Program-made: the position numbers and the translations under genes
Notes under the pieces: model-generated
Seen by the model: only the letters and a program-made list of their open reading frames with translations
What the model was told of the DNA's origin: nothing
Databases searched by the model: none
Source: CAWDJT01 sp963828705
GTDB taxonomy: Bacteria > Desulfobacterota > Syntrophobacteria > Syntrophobacterales > Syntrophobacteraceae
DNA: 64,000 nt
Reading direction: 5' to 3'
Assembly: GCA_963828705.1 (NCBI GenBank)
Contig: CAWHGA010000014.1
Coordinates: 57,025-121,024 of the forward strand
Shown here: positions 46,569-56,353 of the stretch, piece by piece
How the letters are laid out: each line of letters opens with the position of its first letter
How positions within the stretch are numbered: the stretch's first letter is position 1

Positions 46569-49029
46569 AACCGCCTTTCAAATTCAAGGAATGACCTGTG
46601 CCGCCTGTGTCCGTCGGGTGGAACAGGGCATCCTTGCACTTCCGGGGGTCCGTCTGGCTAATGTCAATCTGGCCACCGAAAAGGCTTCGGTGGACTATGA
46701 CGAGGAACTGCTCAGTCCCAAAACCATCCTGCAAGCCGTCCGCGAGCTGGGCTATGAGGCGCTGGAGGTGCCGACGTCGCCATTGGCGGGGCTCCAGCAG
46801 ACCACCATTCTTGTCGGGGGGATGAGTTGTGCGGCCTGCGTTCGACGCATGGAAAACGCGCTCAAGGAGGTCCCCGGTGTGGCCGATGCCGCAGTCAATC
46901 TGGCCACGTCACGAGCTGTCATCAAGCACTCACCTCGCATTGTCACTGTGGATGTACTGAAAGGGGTGGTGGAAGAGGCAGGTTACCAGTTTCTCGGGGT
47001 GGTGGGCGAGTGTCTTGATGACCCGATCGAAGCAGCGCGCCGGCGCGAGCAGCAGCAGCTGATACGCCGGCTGATCACCGGAGGGGTGCTCACCAGCTTC
47101 GTAATGGTCCTCGCCATGCCGCACTGGTTCCCGTTTGGCGGCGGTTTGAGCGGTTCAGCCCGGAGTATTCTGATGTTTATTCTCACCACCCCGGTGGTGT
47201 TTTGGGTGGGGGATCGGTTCCTGGTAGGGGCGGTCAAGGCGGCTCGGCACAAAACCTCGGACATGAACACTCTTGTGGCGGTAGGGGCCTTATCCGCTTA
47301 TCTCTATTCGACGGTGGCGACCTTTTGGCCGCAGGTCTTCGCCACAGCCGGCGCGGCGGCACACAGCTATTTCGACGGGGCCGCCATGATCGTCACTCTC
47401 ATCCTGCTTGGGCGTTTCCTGGAAGCGCGGGCGCGAGGCAGGACATCCCAGGCCATCAAACGTTTGATGGGACTTAAACCGAAAACCGCCCGCGTCATTC
47501 GTGGCGATCAGGAATGGGACCTGCCAGTGGAAGAACTTCTCACTGGGGATGTCATCCTGGTGCGGCCTGGCGAAAGAATTCCCACCGATGGTGTGGTGGT
47601 CTCCGGCTCATCCAGTGTGGATGAATCCATGTTGACCGGGGAGAGTATCCCGGTGGAGAAGCGGAAGGCCAACGAAGTCTTCGGGGCGACCATCAACAAA
47701 ACCGGAAGTTTTACCTTTGAAGCCACCAGGGTGGGTGCTGAAACTGCCCTGGCGCAGATTATTAGGCTGGTGGAGGAAGCCCAGGGGTCCAAAGCACCAA
47801 TCCAGCGCTTTGCCGATCGGGTGGCCGCTATCTTCGTGCCAGTGGTGTTCACCATTGCCGTGGCAACCTTTCTTGTTTGGTGTTTCGTCGTTCCGCAGCC
47901 GTCCTTCAGCCGCGCCTTGCTCAACTTCGTTTCGGTGCTGATAATTTCCTGCCCATGCGCCATGGGTCTGGCAACCCCCACTGCGGTCATGGTGGGAACC
48001 GGACTCGGGGCCGAACACGGCATTCTCATCAAAGGCGGGGAAACCCTTGAGAGGGCGCATCAGCTGACCACTGTGGTCTTTGACAAGACCGGGACGCTAA
48101 CCCGCGGCATGCCGACGGTGACTGACATCCTGGCGGCGCCCGGGGTGAACCCTCAAGATGTGCTGCAGATCGCGGCTTCTCTGGAAACCCGCTCGGAACA
48201 CCCGCTGGCGCAGGCTATGGTGGATAAGTGCCGGGAAGACGGTTTGGACTTGCTAGCCGTGGGCAGCTTCGAAGCCTTATCCGGTATGGGGGCTCGCGGT
48301 GACGTTGCCGGGCAAACGGTTTTGATCGGCAACGACCGATTAATGGCCGAGCAAGGTATCGCCGGGGACGACCTCAATGAAGCCGTCCAGTCCCTTGCAG
48401 CAGCCGGCAAGACCTGCGTGTGGTTGGCGCAATCCGGGAAGCTTCTCGGTTTGATCGCCATTGCTGACACCCCTCGGGAATCCGCCGGTGAAGCTGTTTC
48501 GCGGCTGCACTCCATGGGGCTCGAAGTGGTCATGATCACCGGGGACCGCCATCAAACTGCCAGAGCTGTGGCAGAAACGCTCGGCATCCGGGAGGTCCTC
48601 GCTGAGGTGCTCCCTGGCGAAAAGGCGCAAGAGATTCGTCGGTTGCAGGAACAGGGCCGGGTGGTTGCCATGGTGGGGGATGGCATCAACGATGCCCCGG
48701 CGCTGGCTGCTGCCGATGTGGGCATTGCCGTCGGCGCGGGGACCGACGTCGCTCTGGAAGCCAGCGACATCACCCTCATCAAGGATGACTTGGGACTTGT
48801 GGTGGATGCCATGGAGTTGTCGAGGCTCACCATGAAGGTTATTCGTCAGAACCTATTTTGGGCGTTTTTTTACAACTCCCTGGGTATTCCCATTGCCGCC
48901 GGTGTGCTTTACCCCGTTGCTGGCCTGTTGCTTGATCCGATGTATGCTGCGGCGGCCATGGCTATGAGTTCGGTGTCGGTGGTGAGCAATTCTTTGCGGC
49001 TGCGACGGCTCTGGCGGCGGCGTAGGTGA
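46561..49029 (+). CDS. copA: Cu(+)-exporting P1B-type ATPase
   Basis: 822 residues. Two N-terminal HMA domains (GMTCAAC at residue ~10, GMSCAAC at ~88), then eight membrane segments. Actuator TGES (MLTGESIPVEK), transmembrane CPC metal site IISCPCAMGLATP, phosphorylation DKTGTLT, HP motif SEHPLA, hinge GDGINDAPAL. P1B-1 copper subtype. Start TTG 46561. Pumps Cu(I) out of the cytoplasm; placement with oxidant defence fits copper toxicity to Fe-S proteins. Confidence 0.95.
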   Translation: MPETAFQIQGMTCAACVRRVEQGILALPGVRLANVNLATEKASVDYDEELLSPKTILQAVRELGYEALEVPTSPLAGLQQTTILVGGMSCAACVRRMENALKEVPGVADAAVNLATSRAVIKHSPRIVTVDVLKGVVEEAGYQFLGVVGECLDDPIEAARRREQQQLIRRLITGGVLTSFVMVLAMPHWFPFGGGLSGSARSILMFILTTPVVFWVGDRFLVGAVKAARHKTSDMNTLVAVGALSAYLYSTVATFWPQVFATAGAAAHSYFDGAAMIVTLILLGRFLEARARGRTSQAIKRLMGLKPKTARVIRGDQEWDLPVEELLTGDVILVRPGERIPTDGVVVSGSSSVDESMLTGESIPVEKRKANEVFGATINKTGSFTFEATRVGAETALAQIIRLVEEAQGSKAPIQRFADRVAAIFVPVVFTIAVATFLVWCFVVPQPSFSRALLNFVSVLIISCPCAMGLATPTAVMVGTGLGAEHGILIKGGETLERAHQLTTVVFDKTGTLTRGMPTVTDILAAPGVNPQDVLQIAASLETRSEHPLAQAMVDKCREDGLDLLAVGSFEALSGMGARGDVAGQTVLIGNDRLMAEQGIAGDDLNEAVQSLAAAGKTCVWLAQSGKLLGLIAIADTPRESAGEAVSRLHSMGLEVVMITGDRHQTARAVAETLGIREVLAEVLPGEKAQEIRRLQEQGRVVAMVGDGINDAPALAAADVGIAVGAGTDVALEASDITLIKDDLGLVVDAMELSRLTMKVIRQNLFWAFFYNSLGIPIAAGVLYPVAGLLLDPMYAAAAMAMSSVSVVSNSLRLRRLWRRRR

Positions 49030-49280
49030 TGGGCGGCAGGGTCATGGGTTCGCCACCGTCATTGGCATTTGCAGCAAAGTTGGATATAGTGAAACCTGTT
49101 GCAAGGGTCCATAGATCCGCTCTTGCTTGTTTGCGGATGAACGGGAGGTTTTGCAGCAGCTGCGGTGAGCGAGCGATTTCTATCATGGCAACAATTGTTG
49201 GCAGCAGCAGTGGTAGTGTCTTACGGTGGATATGGAATGAGACTTGATGATGACTCACAGTGGAACAAGGAGGTCTTGGT

Positions 49281-49439
49281 ATGGAACGATATGTCTGTCA
49301 GATTTGCGGTTACATCTATGATCCTGCCAAAGGTGATCCCGATGGCGGCATTGCTGCCGGAACCAAATTTGCCGATTTGCCCGACGATTGGGTCTGCCCT
49401 GTGTGTGGTGCGACCAAAAGCGATTTTGAAAAAGAGTAA
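49281..49439 (+). CDS. rub: Rubredoxin
   Basis: 52 residues, two iron-binding knuckles CQICGYIYDPAKGD and WVCPVCGATKSDF. Too short for many gene callers. ATG 49281 follows AAGGAGG. The typical electron donor to superoxide reductase and rubrerythrins, several of which lie in this island. Next gene follows 27 bp later. Confidence 0.95.
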   Translation: MERYVCQICGYIYDPAKGDPDGGIAAGTKFADLPDDWVCPVCGATKSDFEKE

Positions 49440-49466
49440 GACGCCAAAATAATAGGAGAATTCTCG

Positions 49467-49961
49467 ATGTTATTTTGCTTCAATGCGGCCGAGGTGTTTC
49501 AAATCGCCATCGAAATCGAAGAGAACGGCAAGGTCTTCTACGACAAAGCCCAACAGCTCATCCAGGATGCGGAAGTGAAAGCGCTGTTTGCAGATCTCGC
49601 GACGCAGGAAGTAGAACACAAGAAGCGGTTCGAGATGCTCAAAGCCCAGCTTCCTCAGGCGGCCGGTGCGGCGACCGTGAGTGACCCCAATGACGAATTG
49701 TTCGCGTATTTGCGGATGATGGCCGATCAGCACGTGTTTGTATCCGGAGCGGCGCTGGCGGAACAACTGGCGCAGATCAAAACGGGCACCGATGCCCTAA
49801 AACTGGCCATTCAGTTCGAGAAGGATTCGGTGCTGTTTTTCCTCACTATGCAGGATGCCACCTGCGATGATAAAGGGCGCGATCTGATCCAACTGCTGGT
49901 CAAGGAAGAACAGGAACACCTGAAACGGCTGTCGCTGCAACTGCGCAAACTGGGACGGTGA
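49467..49961 (+). CDS. Rubrerythrin-like ferritin-fold protein
   Basis: 164 residues with ExxH di-iron sites TQEVEHKKRF and KEEQEHLKRL, and an N-terminal EIAIEIEENGKVFYDKA helix typical of the rubrerythrin family without the rubredoxin tail. Next to rubredoxin, so the pair may replace a fused rubrerythrin. Followed by a hairpin, TGTGCCAGACC / GGTCTGGCACA, at about 49999-50027. Confidence 0.87.
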   Translation: MLFCFNAAEVFQIAIEIEENGKVFYDKAQQLIQDAEVKALFADLATQEVEHKKRFEMLKAQLPQAAGAATVSDPNDELFAYLRMMADQHVFVSGAALAEQLAQIKTGTDALKLAIQFEKDSVLFFLTMQDATCDDKGRDLIQLLVKEEQEHLKRLSLQLRKLGR

Positions 49962-50057
49962 AACAAGTAGTCGCATCGCCCGTGAGGTTCCATCACCCTG
50001 TGCCAGACCATTTTCGGGTCTGGCACAGCCGTTTCTGTCGGTTTATCTTATTGATCC

Positions 50058-51260
50058 TTGCCTGAGGTGTTCAGCCATGGCGGTTATGATTTCACAATGG
50101 AGGGATGTCCGTTCTGCGAGAAGGCCAAGGCTTTCTTGTCGGAACTCGGGATCCCATACGTTGAGCAAGTGGCCATGTTCGGTTCCGAGGAGTGGCGACA
50201 GATGCGGGCCGCAACTGGCAACAGTTCTCTGCCTCAGCTTCTGGTCAATGATGTGCCTATTGGAGGCTATGCGGATTTGGTCAATCTGGAGGCCAGCGGG
50301 GAACTCTACCGGGAGCTTAACTGGAAGGACATTAAACCGCACACTTCGCTCTACGATGCCATCATCTTGGGGGCTGGTCCTGCGGGGCTGAGCGCAGCGA
50401 TCTATACGGCGCGGAAATTAATGAAAACCCTGGTGATTAGCCAAAACATTGGCGGGCAGGTGGCCTATTACTACGATCTCGACAACTACCTGGGATTTAG
50501 CCAGGTGAATGCTCCCGACCTGGTCAATAAGTTTGAGGACCATGTCCGGAAGTATGGGGTTGAAACGGATATCGGTGATGAAGTGACCGCCGTGGACCTG
50601 GTGGGCCCCTTCAAACGGGTAACCATGGGCGGCGGCAAGCAGTATTTGGGCAAGACCCTGGTCATTGCCATGGGCAGCCGCCATCGACCGCTCAACGTCC
50701 CCGGTGAACACGAACTGATCGGGCGCGGCGTGTCCTATTGTTCCACCTGTGATGCACCGCTCTACCGGAATTGTGATGTGGCCGTGGTTGGCGGCGGTAA
50801 TTCCGGTTTGCAGGCAGCGATCGATCTGATGCAGATCGCCAACCGCATCTATCTGGTCTCCATGGCCCCGCTCAGTGGCGACCAAATTCTGCAAGACCGG
50901 GTAAGACAATCCGCCAAGGTGGAAATCATCACCGAATACTCGCCGCTTCGGATCCTGGGTGACAAGGTGGTGGATGCCATCGAGATCGTCCCGATCAGGA
51001 CTGGAGAACCGCGGCAGCTTAAGGTCGACGGCGTGTTCGTGGAGATCGGATTGATGCCCAATTCGAGCCTTTTCGTGGATACCCTCACCACCAATCGCAA
51101 GGGCGAAATCCTTGTGGATACCGAATGCCGCACCGGTGTGACCGGGGTTTTCGCCTGCGGTGATATCACCAGCGTGCCCTACAAACAAGTGGTGGTAGCC
51201 GCCGGTGAAGGTGCCAAGGCAGCCCTGTCCGCCTATCAGTACCTCATCAGCCGTCGCTGA
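50058..51260 (+). CDS. Glutaredoxin-AhpF-like flavoprotein reductase fusion
   Basis: About 400 residues. N-terminal glutaredoxin domain, active site GCPFCEKAKAFL; then a thioredoxin reductase-like part with FAD loop ILGAGPAGLSAAIYTARK, redox CSTCD, NAD(P) loop VVGGGNSGLQAAIDL and CGDITSVPYKQVVVAAGEG. The HRRxxxR phosphate motif of NADPH enzymes is replaced by SMAPLSGDQILQDRV, as in NADH-dependent AhpF. Likely reduces peroxiredoxins/Tpx. Start uncertain: ATG 50077 has GAGGTG upstream but is in another frame, so one lost base at about 50089 is suspected. Confidence 0.87.
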   Translation: MPEVFSHGGYDFTMEGCPFCEKAKAFLSELGIPYVEQVAMFGSEEWRQMRAATGNSSLPQLLVNDVPIGGYADLVNLEASGELYRELNWKDIKPHTSLYDAIILGAGPAGLSAAIYTARKLMKTLVISQNIGGQVAYYYDLDNYLGFSQVNAPDLVNKFEDHVRKYGVETDIGDEVTAVDLVGPFKRVTMGGGKQYLGKTLVIAMGSRHRPLNVPGEHELIGRGVSYCSTCDAPLYRNCDVAVVGGGNSGLQAAIDLMQIANRIYLVSMAPLSGDQILQDRVRQSAKVEIITEYSPLRILGDKVVDAIEIVPIRTGEPRQLKVDGVFVEIGLMPNSSLFVDTLTTNRKGEILVDTECRTGVTGVFACGDITSVPYKQVVVAAGEGAKAALSAYQYLISRR

Positions 51261-51359
51261 TTTCCCGTGGCCTTAAGCAAAACACGGCCGAGCCGATGGA
51301 GTTCTTCGAGCTGCATGCGGACCCATCCGCGATCACCGATGACCTCAGGAGAAGCAGAA

Positions 51360-51557
51360 ATGACCCGAGTTCCCGTTGTCGAACTCAGCCAATGCAACCT
51401 TTGTGAGGGTTGTGTGGCGGCTTGTCCTGAAGTGTTCCAGCGCAATGAAGCAGGTTACATGGAAGTGGTGGAACGTGATGTCTATCCGGAAGAATGCGTC
51501 GAGGATGCCATCCGCAACTGCCCGGAGCAATGCATTGCGTGGGTTGACGTCCCTTGA
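51360..51557 (+). CDS. 4Fe-4S ferredoxin
   Basis: 65 residues. One full CxxCxxCxxxCP set (CNLCEGCVAACP) and a later CVEDAIRNCPEQC set with fewer canonical spacings, so one cluster is certain and a second possible. ATG 51360 after CAGGAGAAGC. May donate electrons in the island. Confidence 0.88.
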   Translation: MTRVPVVELSQCNLCEGCVAACPEVFQRNEAGYMEVVERDVYPEECVEDAIRNCPEQCIAWVDVP

Positions 51558-51674
51558 AGGCATATCCTCGCGCATGAACGCAAAGCTACATAGAGTGCCC
51601 CTTCAAGCTTGTTTGAGGTTTCGCTCTTTTGTGTGAGGCGAGAGTTACCAATACTGGGCAGCCTACAGTCGGGG

Positions 51675-52411
51675 ATGGGGGTTGTGGTGAAGAAAGGGCT
51701 GGCATCAAGCTCAAACATCAAGTTTCAAGTTCGCCAGTTGCTGGGCCGAAGCGAACCGGATGTGGAACCCGGGTGGGAGGCCCTCCCCGCTCTCAAAGCT
51801 ATCAACGCCTTGTTTCCCCTCCTTTATAGCACCGACCAGCCGTTGAAATGCAAGGCGGTGCAGGCGTTGGGGCTCCTGGTGGCACGACTCGCCGAGCAGG
51901 ACCTGGAAGCGGCGCGTAATGTGGTGCGTCGGCTCATATGGAACCTCAACGACGAATCGGGTGGAATCGGCTGGGGTTCGGCGGAGGCGATGGGGGAGAT
52001 CCTGGCAGGGACATGCCAGGCTTGGCGATGAGTACACCCAAATCCTGCTTTCTTACGCTCGTGTCGACGGTAACCTGCTGGAGCACGACGGGTTGCTGGG
52101 CGGCGCACTCTGGGGTCTGGGGCGAGTCGCCGCAAGCCGGCCCGAACTGCTGTCTGGGGCGGCCGGGGTTTTGACCGCTCCACCTTCGATCTCGGGATAT
52201 GAATGTTCGTGCTCAGGCCGTGAAGCTCCTGGGCTTGCTCGGAGATGCCGGGGTACGAGAACAACTGGGCCAGCTGGCCGATGATCCGGCGGAAGTGACG
52301 TTGTTTGAGGGTGATACTGCTAGGCTGGTGCGGATCGCGGATCTGGTGGCCGAGGCTTTGGCGCGGATCGAGCTACTGCGGCAGACTGCCTCGGTTCAGC
52401 GGCAAAGCTAG
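51675..52411 (+). CDS. HEAT-repeat protein (DVU0298-like), two frame breaks
   Basis: About 245 residues after repair, all alpha-helical repeats (e.g. LKCKAVQALGLLVARLAE and VRAQAVKLLGLLGDAGV). Similar stand-alone proteins occur in sulfate reducers with unknown role. The frame breaks at about 52011 (extra A in CAGGGACATGCC) and 52180 (extra C in ACCGCTCCACC), joining three frames: EILAG-HARLGDEYTQI and VLTA-HLRSRDMNVRA. Start ATG 51675. Confidence 0.75.
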
Positions 52412-52442
52412 GGAGAAGCATTGACGGTGCAAAGGAGGGGGC

Positions 52443-53357
52443 ATGAAAGTCTTTATCACTGGTGGTACTGGTTTTGTGGGGACTTTTCTTTCGCGGCAAT
52501 TGACGAGGCGTGGCCATGAAGTCCTGGTTCTGACCCGCACATTGCGGGAAGCGAAAGCCTATCTCCGGGTGTGACATCCGTCAGCGGTGACCCTAATGAG
52601 CCCGGTCCCTGGCAGGAACAGGCTGCCGAGTGCGACGGGTTCATCAACCTCGCCGGGGCGACTATTTTTACCTACTGGACCGAGTCCGCCAAGCGGGTGA
52701 TACGCAACAGCCGTCTTCACACCACGCGCAACCTGGTGGATGCCATCCGGGTGCGTGCCGGCCGGCCCGACGGTGTTGGTCAACGCTTCAGCTGTGGGAT
52801 ACTACGGACCGCAAGATGATGACCGGTTGCTGGAGGAAGACAGTCCTCCGGGCGATGACTTCCTCGCCCGCCTGGCCCACGACTGGGAACAGGAAGCGCA
52901 GCGAGCGTCAGAAGGTGGAGTTCGGGTGGTGCTGTGCCGCTTTGGGATTGTCTTGGGCAAAGAGGGCGGTGCTTTGGCCAAGATGGTCCCGGCTTTTCGG
53001 AAATGGCTTGGGAGCCCGCTCGGCAATGGGCGTCAGTGGTTTCCATGGATACATCAGGAGGATCTGGCCAATATCGTGCTGTTCGCCCTGGAACATAACA
53101 GCCTGACGGGACCGATCAACTGTGTGGCACCCTATTCGGTTCGAAACCGCGAATTCACAGAGGTCCTGGCTAAGACCCTCAATCGTGCCGTCATCTTGCC
53201 GGCAGTTCCCGCGTTTATCCTCAGGATTGTCCTGGGGGAATTCGGCAACGTGCTCCTCAAAGGGCAGCGAGTCCACCCCGTCCGACTGCTCAGTGAAGGC
53301 TTTGAATTTCGCTATCCAACACTTCAGGAGGCCTTGACGAATCTGCTCCATGCCTAG
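52443..53357 (+). CDS. NAD(P)-dependent epimerase/SulA-like (YfcH) protein, two frame breaks
   Basis: SDR fold, about 303 residues. Rossmann FITGGTGFVGTFLSR, INLAGATIFT, then VNASAVGYYG and RVVLCRFGIVLGKEGGALAK. The class with C-terminal RVHPVRLLSEGFEFRYP is the YfcH/TIGR01777 group, substrate unknown. Breaks: a lost base near 52555 (AAAG run) and an extra G at about 52769. ATG 52443 after AAGGAGG. Confidence 0.87.
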
Positions 53358-53562
53358 CGGGACGGAGGGGGAGGAGAGAACGATTCCCCCGGCGGGTGTT
53401 GCGCCGTCAAGCTTCTCAAAGATGGGAAGATGTGTTAGTAAACTGGACGGAAGGGCGACGGTCACCAGGGTACTGGGAACGTTCACGGGGGATAGTTGGG
53501 TGTGCCCAATGGTTACGGATTGTATTGAATCCAGTCCAGAAGGTAGAGGGTTGCAAGGATTG

Positions 53563-54498
53563 ATGGAGCTTGTTCCTCCCCGGTCCGCACGAAAACGGCT
53601 CGAAGTTGACCGATCGACGCCAGCCTTTGGCTGTCGATGGGTCATTCGGATGCTCCTGATCTGGCTGTTTATTGGCGCCGAGGTTGGCTGGGCTGCGGAA
53701 AATTCTCCGTGGAAGGACCTTGACCAAGGTTACTCGCTGGCCGAATTCGAGGCATCCGGTCAAAATGGCGGCAGTCGTTACCGGATTATCGTGTTGCGAA
53801 TCGATCCTGCCCGCTTTTCATTCAGACTTCTTAGTGCCACCGAGCATGACAAGCAGCAGCAGACTACTCAGGAGTGGTGCCGCCAGCACAAGCTGGTTGC
53901 CGCCATCAACGCCGGTATGTACCAGACAGATGGCCTGACTCACGTGAGCCTCATGAAGAACTTCAAGCACTACAACAACCGCCGGGTGAGCAAGGACAAT
54001 ACAGTGCTGGCCTTCAACAGGGTCGATCCCTCCCAGCCGGAAGTGCAAATCATCGACCGGGAATGCCAGGACTTTGAAAGTCTCAAAGGCAAATACCAGA
54101 CACTCATCCAGGGAATACGCATGATTTCGTGCGACCGTCGCAACGTCTGGGGTCAGCAGTCGGAACGCTGGAGTACTGCGGCTGTGGGTATGGACGGCTA
54201 CGGCAGAGTATTGTTTCTGTTTAATCAATATCCCCTTAGTGTACATGATTTCATTGAAATCCTTTTATCCTTGCCGATTGAGATCAAAAACGCCATGTAC
54301 CTGGAAGGCGGACCGCAGGCTTCCATGCATGTCGCCATCAAGGGTGTTGAGGTGGACAAGAAAGGAAGTCTGGAATCGGCCTTCGACGACTCCGAGGGGG
54401 TTCCTCTGGTTTTCCGCATCCCCAATGTTATTGGCGTGGTGCGTAAGGAGGGTCAGAGCTTGGAATGGTCGTCTGGTTTGAAGCGCCCGGTCCATTGA
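53563..54498 (+). CDS. Phosphodiester glycosidase (NAGPA) family exported protein
   Basis: About 311 residues with an N-terminal hydrophobic signal (RMLLIWLFIGAEVGWA). NAGPA-type core includes LVAAINAGMYQTDGLTHVSLMK and a conserved MYLEGGPQASMHV. Proteins of this family hydrolyse phosphodiester-linked sugars, often in cell-envelope polymers. ATG 53563 is chosen for its AAGGA and the signal peptide; the frame extends back to 53350. Confidence 0.82.
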   Translation: MELVPPRSARKRLEVDRSTPAFGCRWVIRMLLIWLFIGAEVGWAAENSPWKDLDQGYSLAEFEASGQNGGSRYRIIVLRIDPARFSFRLLSATEHDKQQQTTQEWCRQHKLVAAINAGMYQTDGLTHVSLMKNFKHYNNRRVSKDNTVLAFNRVDPSQPEVQIIDRECQDFESLKGKYQTLIQGIRMISCDRRNVWGQQSERWSTAAVGMDGYGRVLFLFNQYPLSVHDFIEILLSLPIEIKNAMYLEGGPQASMHVAIKGVEVDKKGSLESAFDDSEGVPLVFRIPNVIGVVRKEGQSLEWSSGLKRPVH

Positions 54499-54573
54499 TA
54501 CCTGCCAGATGTTCCGGCCCCTGCAGACGGTTGGTGGGGTATCAAATCGCTGCGATGAGAGTGAATACTTCAA

Positions 54574-54918
54574 ATGGATATCGAAGACGTTTACAGTCTA
54601 TTACCTGATTTTAAGTGTGATCCTGGGTGTATCGAATGCTGCCGCAACTTCGGCGTGGCCTCGCGTACCGTGGTGGAAAACGATCGAATTCGGGAATACC
54701 TGCGGGCTCAAGGCCGTGAACCTCTGCCCACCCGTGGGACCACCTGCCCCTACGTATCCGAACAGGGCTGCACCATTTATCCGGTGCGCCCGCTCATCTG
54801 CCGCCTGTATGGGACTTCCCCCAGCTATCAGTGCATTATGGGGGTCAGACCACTGATCCTCCTCCATGAAGACGAAGAAGCCGACATCTTTCAGTACTAT
54901 TATTCCAATTTTGCCTGA
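54574..54918 (+). CDS. YkgJ-family Fe/Zn-binding protein
   Basis: 114 residues with the Cys cluster CDPGCIECC, then TCPYVSEQGCTIYPVRPLICRLYG, the pattern of the putative zinc/iron-chelating YkgJ family. Role unknown. Overlaps 19 bp, tail to tail, with the next gene on the other strand. Confidence 0.87.
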   Translation: MDIEDVYSLLPDFKCDPGCIECCRNFGVASRTVVENDRIREYLRAQGREPLPTRGTTCPYVSEQGCTIYPVRPLICRLYGTSPSYQCIMGVRPLILLHEDEEADIFQYYYSNFA

Positions 54919-55130
54919 GTACTTCCGCCTTGCGGTTGTTCCTGCAGCCGGTAGCAGGGTTCCTCCCCGGCTTTGCCGATGACGCGCAATTTGCCATCGC
55001 ATTCGGTGCAAATCGGGTCACGTACCAGGTTGGCTCCGGCTTCAACGTAATCTTCCAGGACAAAGAGATCCCGCGGAAGATAGATCGATATGCCGCATGC
55101 CATGCACATTAATTCCCATTCATCAGTCAT
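54900..55130 (-). CDS. Small zinc-ribbon protein
   Basis: 76 residues; CMACGISIYLP and CTECDGKLRVIG form a four-Cys ribbon. Its start overlaps the stop of the diguanylate cyclase by 4 bp, so it is co-expressed with it. No named family recognised. Confidence 0.78.
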   Translation of the reverse strand: MTDEWELMCMACGISIYLPRDLFVLEDYVEAGANLVRDPICTECDGKLRVIGKAGEEPCYRLQEQPQGGSTQAKLE

Positions 55131-56254
55131 GTCGTCACCTCACCGTCAGATGTGATCATGCTTTGTCCTTCCTGTCCTGCTGATTTGCGCGCCTTGGCTT
55201 CATAGAGCCGTTTGTCGGCAGCCTTCAGAAAGGCGTGCGGGTCAAACTCTTGGATGTCGGCTGTGGAGGCCACCCCGCAGCTGACAGCCACCGGCACCGA
55301 ATTGCCATGAAACTCCAGGGGATGGGCACGAAGCGAGGTCCGCAGACGAGTGGCGGCGAGTTCCGCATCGCGCATGGACTGGTGGGGCAAGACGATAACA
55401 AATTCATCACCGGCAAAACGAAACAACTTATCGCTGCCGCGCAGGGTTTGCTGCATGTGTTGCGCCACGTGCTTCAACATGGCATCTCCGCAGTCATGGC
55501 CGTAGCGGTCGTTGACCTGTTTGAAATCATCGCAGTCGAGAAATATTAGGGCGAGCGGCTGACCATAACGAGACGCACGGGTGAGCTCCTGCTGAAGAAC
55601 GGTTTCCATTTCCCGGCGATTGGGAAGGTCGGTGAGCGGGTCGTGGGTGGCCAAACGCCGCAGCTTCTCGCGGGCGGTGACGTTGGCCAGGCAGATGGAG
55701 ACCTTCACTACCAGCTGGGCGAGAAAGAAGGTACCCATGTCTGGCTGGTAGCGTGACGGATCGCTGTCGGCCAGGTTGAGGCTGCCCACCAGTTTGCCAT
55801 CGAGAGTCAAGGGGGAAATGGCCAGCGACCGGATCAAAACGCTCAGCGGTTCGGGCAGAAGTCGGCGAAAGCGCTTGAGGTGGTCATTGACCAGTATGGG
55901 TTCGGTCTGCCCGCCCAAGAGCTCTTCCAGGGTCTCTCTGGCCACCAGCTTGAGCCTCTTCTGCAACCTGGCAGAGGATTCTGCGGCTTCCAGCAAGCCG
56001 GAAAGCTCGCTGTCCGCAACGATGGCGACGCACACCAGCGGCAGGCCAAACAGGTCTTCAATCATGGATAACAGCTCTTCGATAAGCCCCTCGAAGTTGT
56101 CGATACCCAGGACCTTCTGCTCGATTCTGAAGAACTTGACCGCTATCGCTTCGTTGCAGAGCGCGTTTTCCAGGTACTCGCGCGCGGCCTCCTCGCTGTC
56201 GCGGATGACCTCGATGAGTCTGCCCAGTTCATCCTTGGTGTCAAGGTCGCTCAT
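55127..56254 (-). CDS. Diguanylate cyclase with DUF484/GAF-like sensor
   Basis: 375 residues, no membrane helix. Residues 1-190: DUF484/GAF-like region with a helical start; 200-360: GGDEF domain with LFRFAGDEFVIVL, so the motif is AGDEF, a variant often still active, and DPLTDLPNRREME at its entry. The RxxD I-site motif is not obvious (RTSLRAHPLEF). It makes c-di-GMP, which would influence the pilus and envelope genes; no partner phosphodiesterase is in the window. Confidence 0.9.
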   Translation of the reverse strand: MSDLDTKDELGRLIEVIRDSEEAAREYLENALCNEAIAVKFFRIEQKVLGIDNFEGLIEELLSMIEDLFGLPLVCVAIVADSELSGLLEAAESSARLQKRLKLVARETLEELLGGQTEPILVNDHLKRFRRLLPEPLSVLIRSLAISPLTLDGKLVGSLNLADSDPSRYQPDMGTFFLAQLVVKVSICLANVTAREKLRRLATHDPLTDLPNRREMETVLQQELTRASRYGQPLALIFLDCDDFKQVNDRYGHDCGDAMLKHVAQHMQQTLRGSDKLFRFAGDEFVIVLPHQSMRDAELAATRLRTSLRAHPLEFHGNSVPVAVSCGVASTADIQEFDPHAFLKAADKRLYEAKARKSAGQEGQSMITSDGEVTT

Positions 56255-56353
56255 AGCGTTACTCCGACAATTGCATTCGGCGAGTAAAGGCCAAGCGGTT
56301 TTAAAGCATTGGTCGAGGCCACATTAAAGAACAAAACCGGTGCGCTGACAAAC

